Shown here piece by piece: positions 63,897 to 64,000 of a stretch of DNA of 64,000 nucleotides. Numbering within the stretch: position 1 is the stretch's first letter; the number at the start of each line of letters is the position of its first letter. Source of the stretch: Flavobacterium sp. UBA5153 (GTDB lineage: Bacteria; Bacteroidota; Bacteroidia; Flavobacteriales; Flavobacteriaceae); assembly GCA_002413745.1 (NCBI GenBank), contig DHXP01000031.1:116794-180793 (forward strand), read 5' to 3'. Below the pieces are notes generated by a model. It saw only the letters and a program-made list of their open reading frames with translations. It was not told where the DNA came from and searched no databases. The position numbers and the translations under genes were made by a program.

Positions 63897-64000
63897 ACAT
63901 AATTAAATAGTTCCTAGAATTGTTATACCATTGGTTAGTATATTTTAGTCCAATCGTTATAGCATAATGCCGCTGTATATTTCATTTAGTTCTCCCGATA

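Noticed and set aside
63957-64000. Possible 3' end of a leftward gene entering from the right edge (SGELNEIYSGIML then stop)
   Set aside because: Only 14 codons are visible, too few to support a call, although the terminator at 63854-63896 would also suit such a gene.

Overview
The window reads as the chromosome of a Flavobacterium-like bacterium (phylum Bacteroidota, family Flavobacteriaceae). The basis is AT-rich DNA, promoters of the Bacteroidota type (TTTG, about 19 bases, TAnnTTTG), almost no Shine-Dalgarno sites, a tmRNA tag GEGNYALAA, and lineage-typical families (DUF4494, DUF5723, hybrid two-component sensor with propeller repeats, GH97, several YceI proteins). Genus is inferred from protein resemblance, not from a marker-gene search.

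Layout. 1-4.2 kb: leftward group nadC, yihY-like, priA (priA runs off the left edge). 4.3-11.7 kb: a palindromic element, a giant hybrid sensor kinase, a ChbG-type deacetylase and a chromate transporter. 11.9-16.8 kb: leftward M28 peptidase and GH97 alpha-glucosidase, and a saccharopine/alanine-dehydrogenase-like enzyme. 17-18.7 kb: serine-hydrolase lipoprotein and tmRNA. 18.8-25.9 kb: leftward gluconate operon (gnd, gntP, gntK), a cytochrome c, a decayed gapN fragment split by a MITE-like element, intact gapN and a rhodanese. 26.2-28 kb: marR, nitroreductase, YceI. 28-35.6 kb: the full trp operon with a leader peptide and attenuator. 36.7-41.4 kb: TetR-controlled RND-independent tripartite efflux operon (TolC, HlyD, DHA2 MFS). 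41.4-45.2 kb: yaaA, repeats, a broken GNAT gene, a radical SAM gene and a two-gene cassette-like insertion. 45.2-54 kb: TrmH, sirtuin, purB, a deacetylase lipoprotein, a Kef-type antiporter with its oxidoreductase, guaB. 54-60.5 kb: P-type ATPase, DUF5723 protein with lipoprotein partner, HMG-CoA lyase, pyrD. 61-63.7 kb: YceI, porin-like barrel, YceI.

The most notable part is the trp operon. Its 5' end carries an 18-residue leader peptide with three consecutive Trp codons, an intrinsic terminator, and a 7-nt segment at the leader stop codon that is perfectly complementary to the terminator: a classical attenuator arrangement. The operon spacers hold a series of different palindromic repeats. 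One has removed the end of trpF so that trpF and trpB are one open frame; another supplies the last codons and stop of trpC. A gamma-glutamylcyclotransferase-like gene sits between trpB and trpA.

Other signals of genome flux are a 213-bp palindromic element with a probable 6-bp target duplication inside a gapN remnant, a threefold 70-bp repeat whose core is inverted in one copy, a nonsense-interrupted GNAT gene, and a gene pair (zinc ribbon plus two-helix membrane protein) bounded by GTTAGC direct repeats and a long palindrome that resembles an integron cassette without matching the canonical attC core. Two regulators (MarR and TetR types) each have paired inverted repeats lying exactly on their own predicted promoter, which points to autoregulation.
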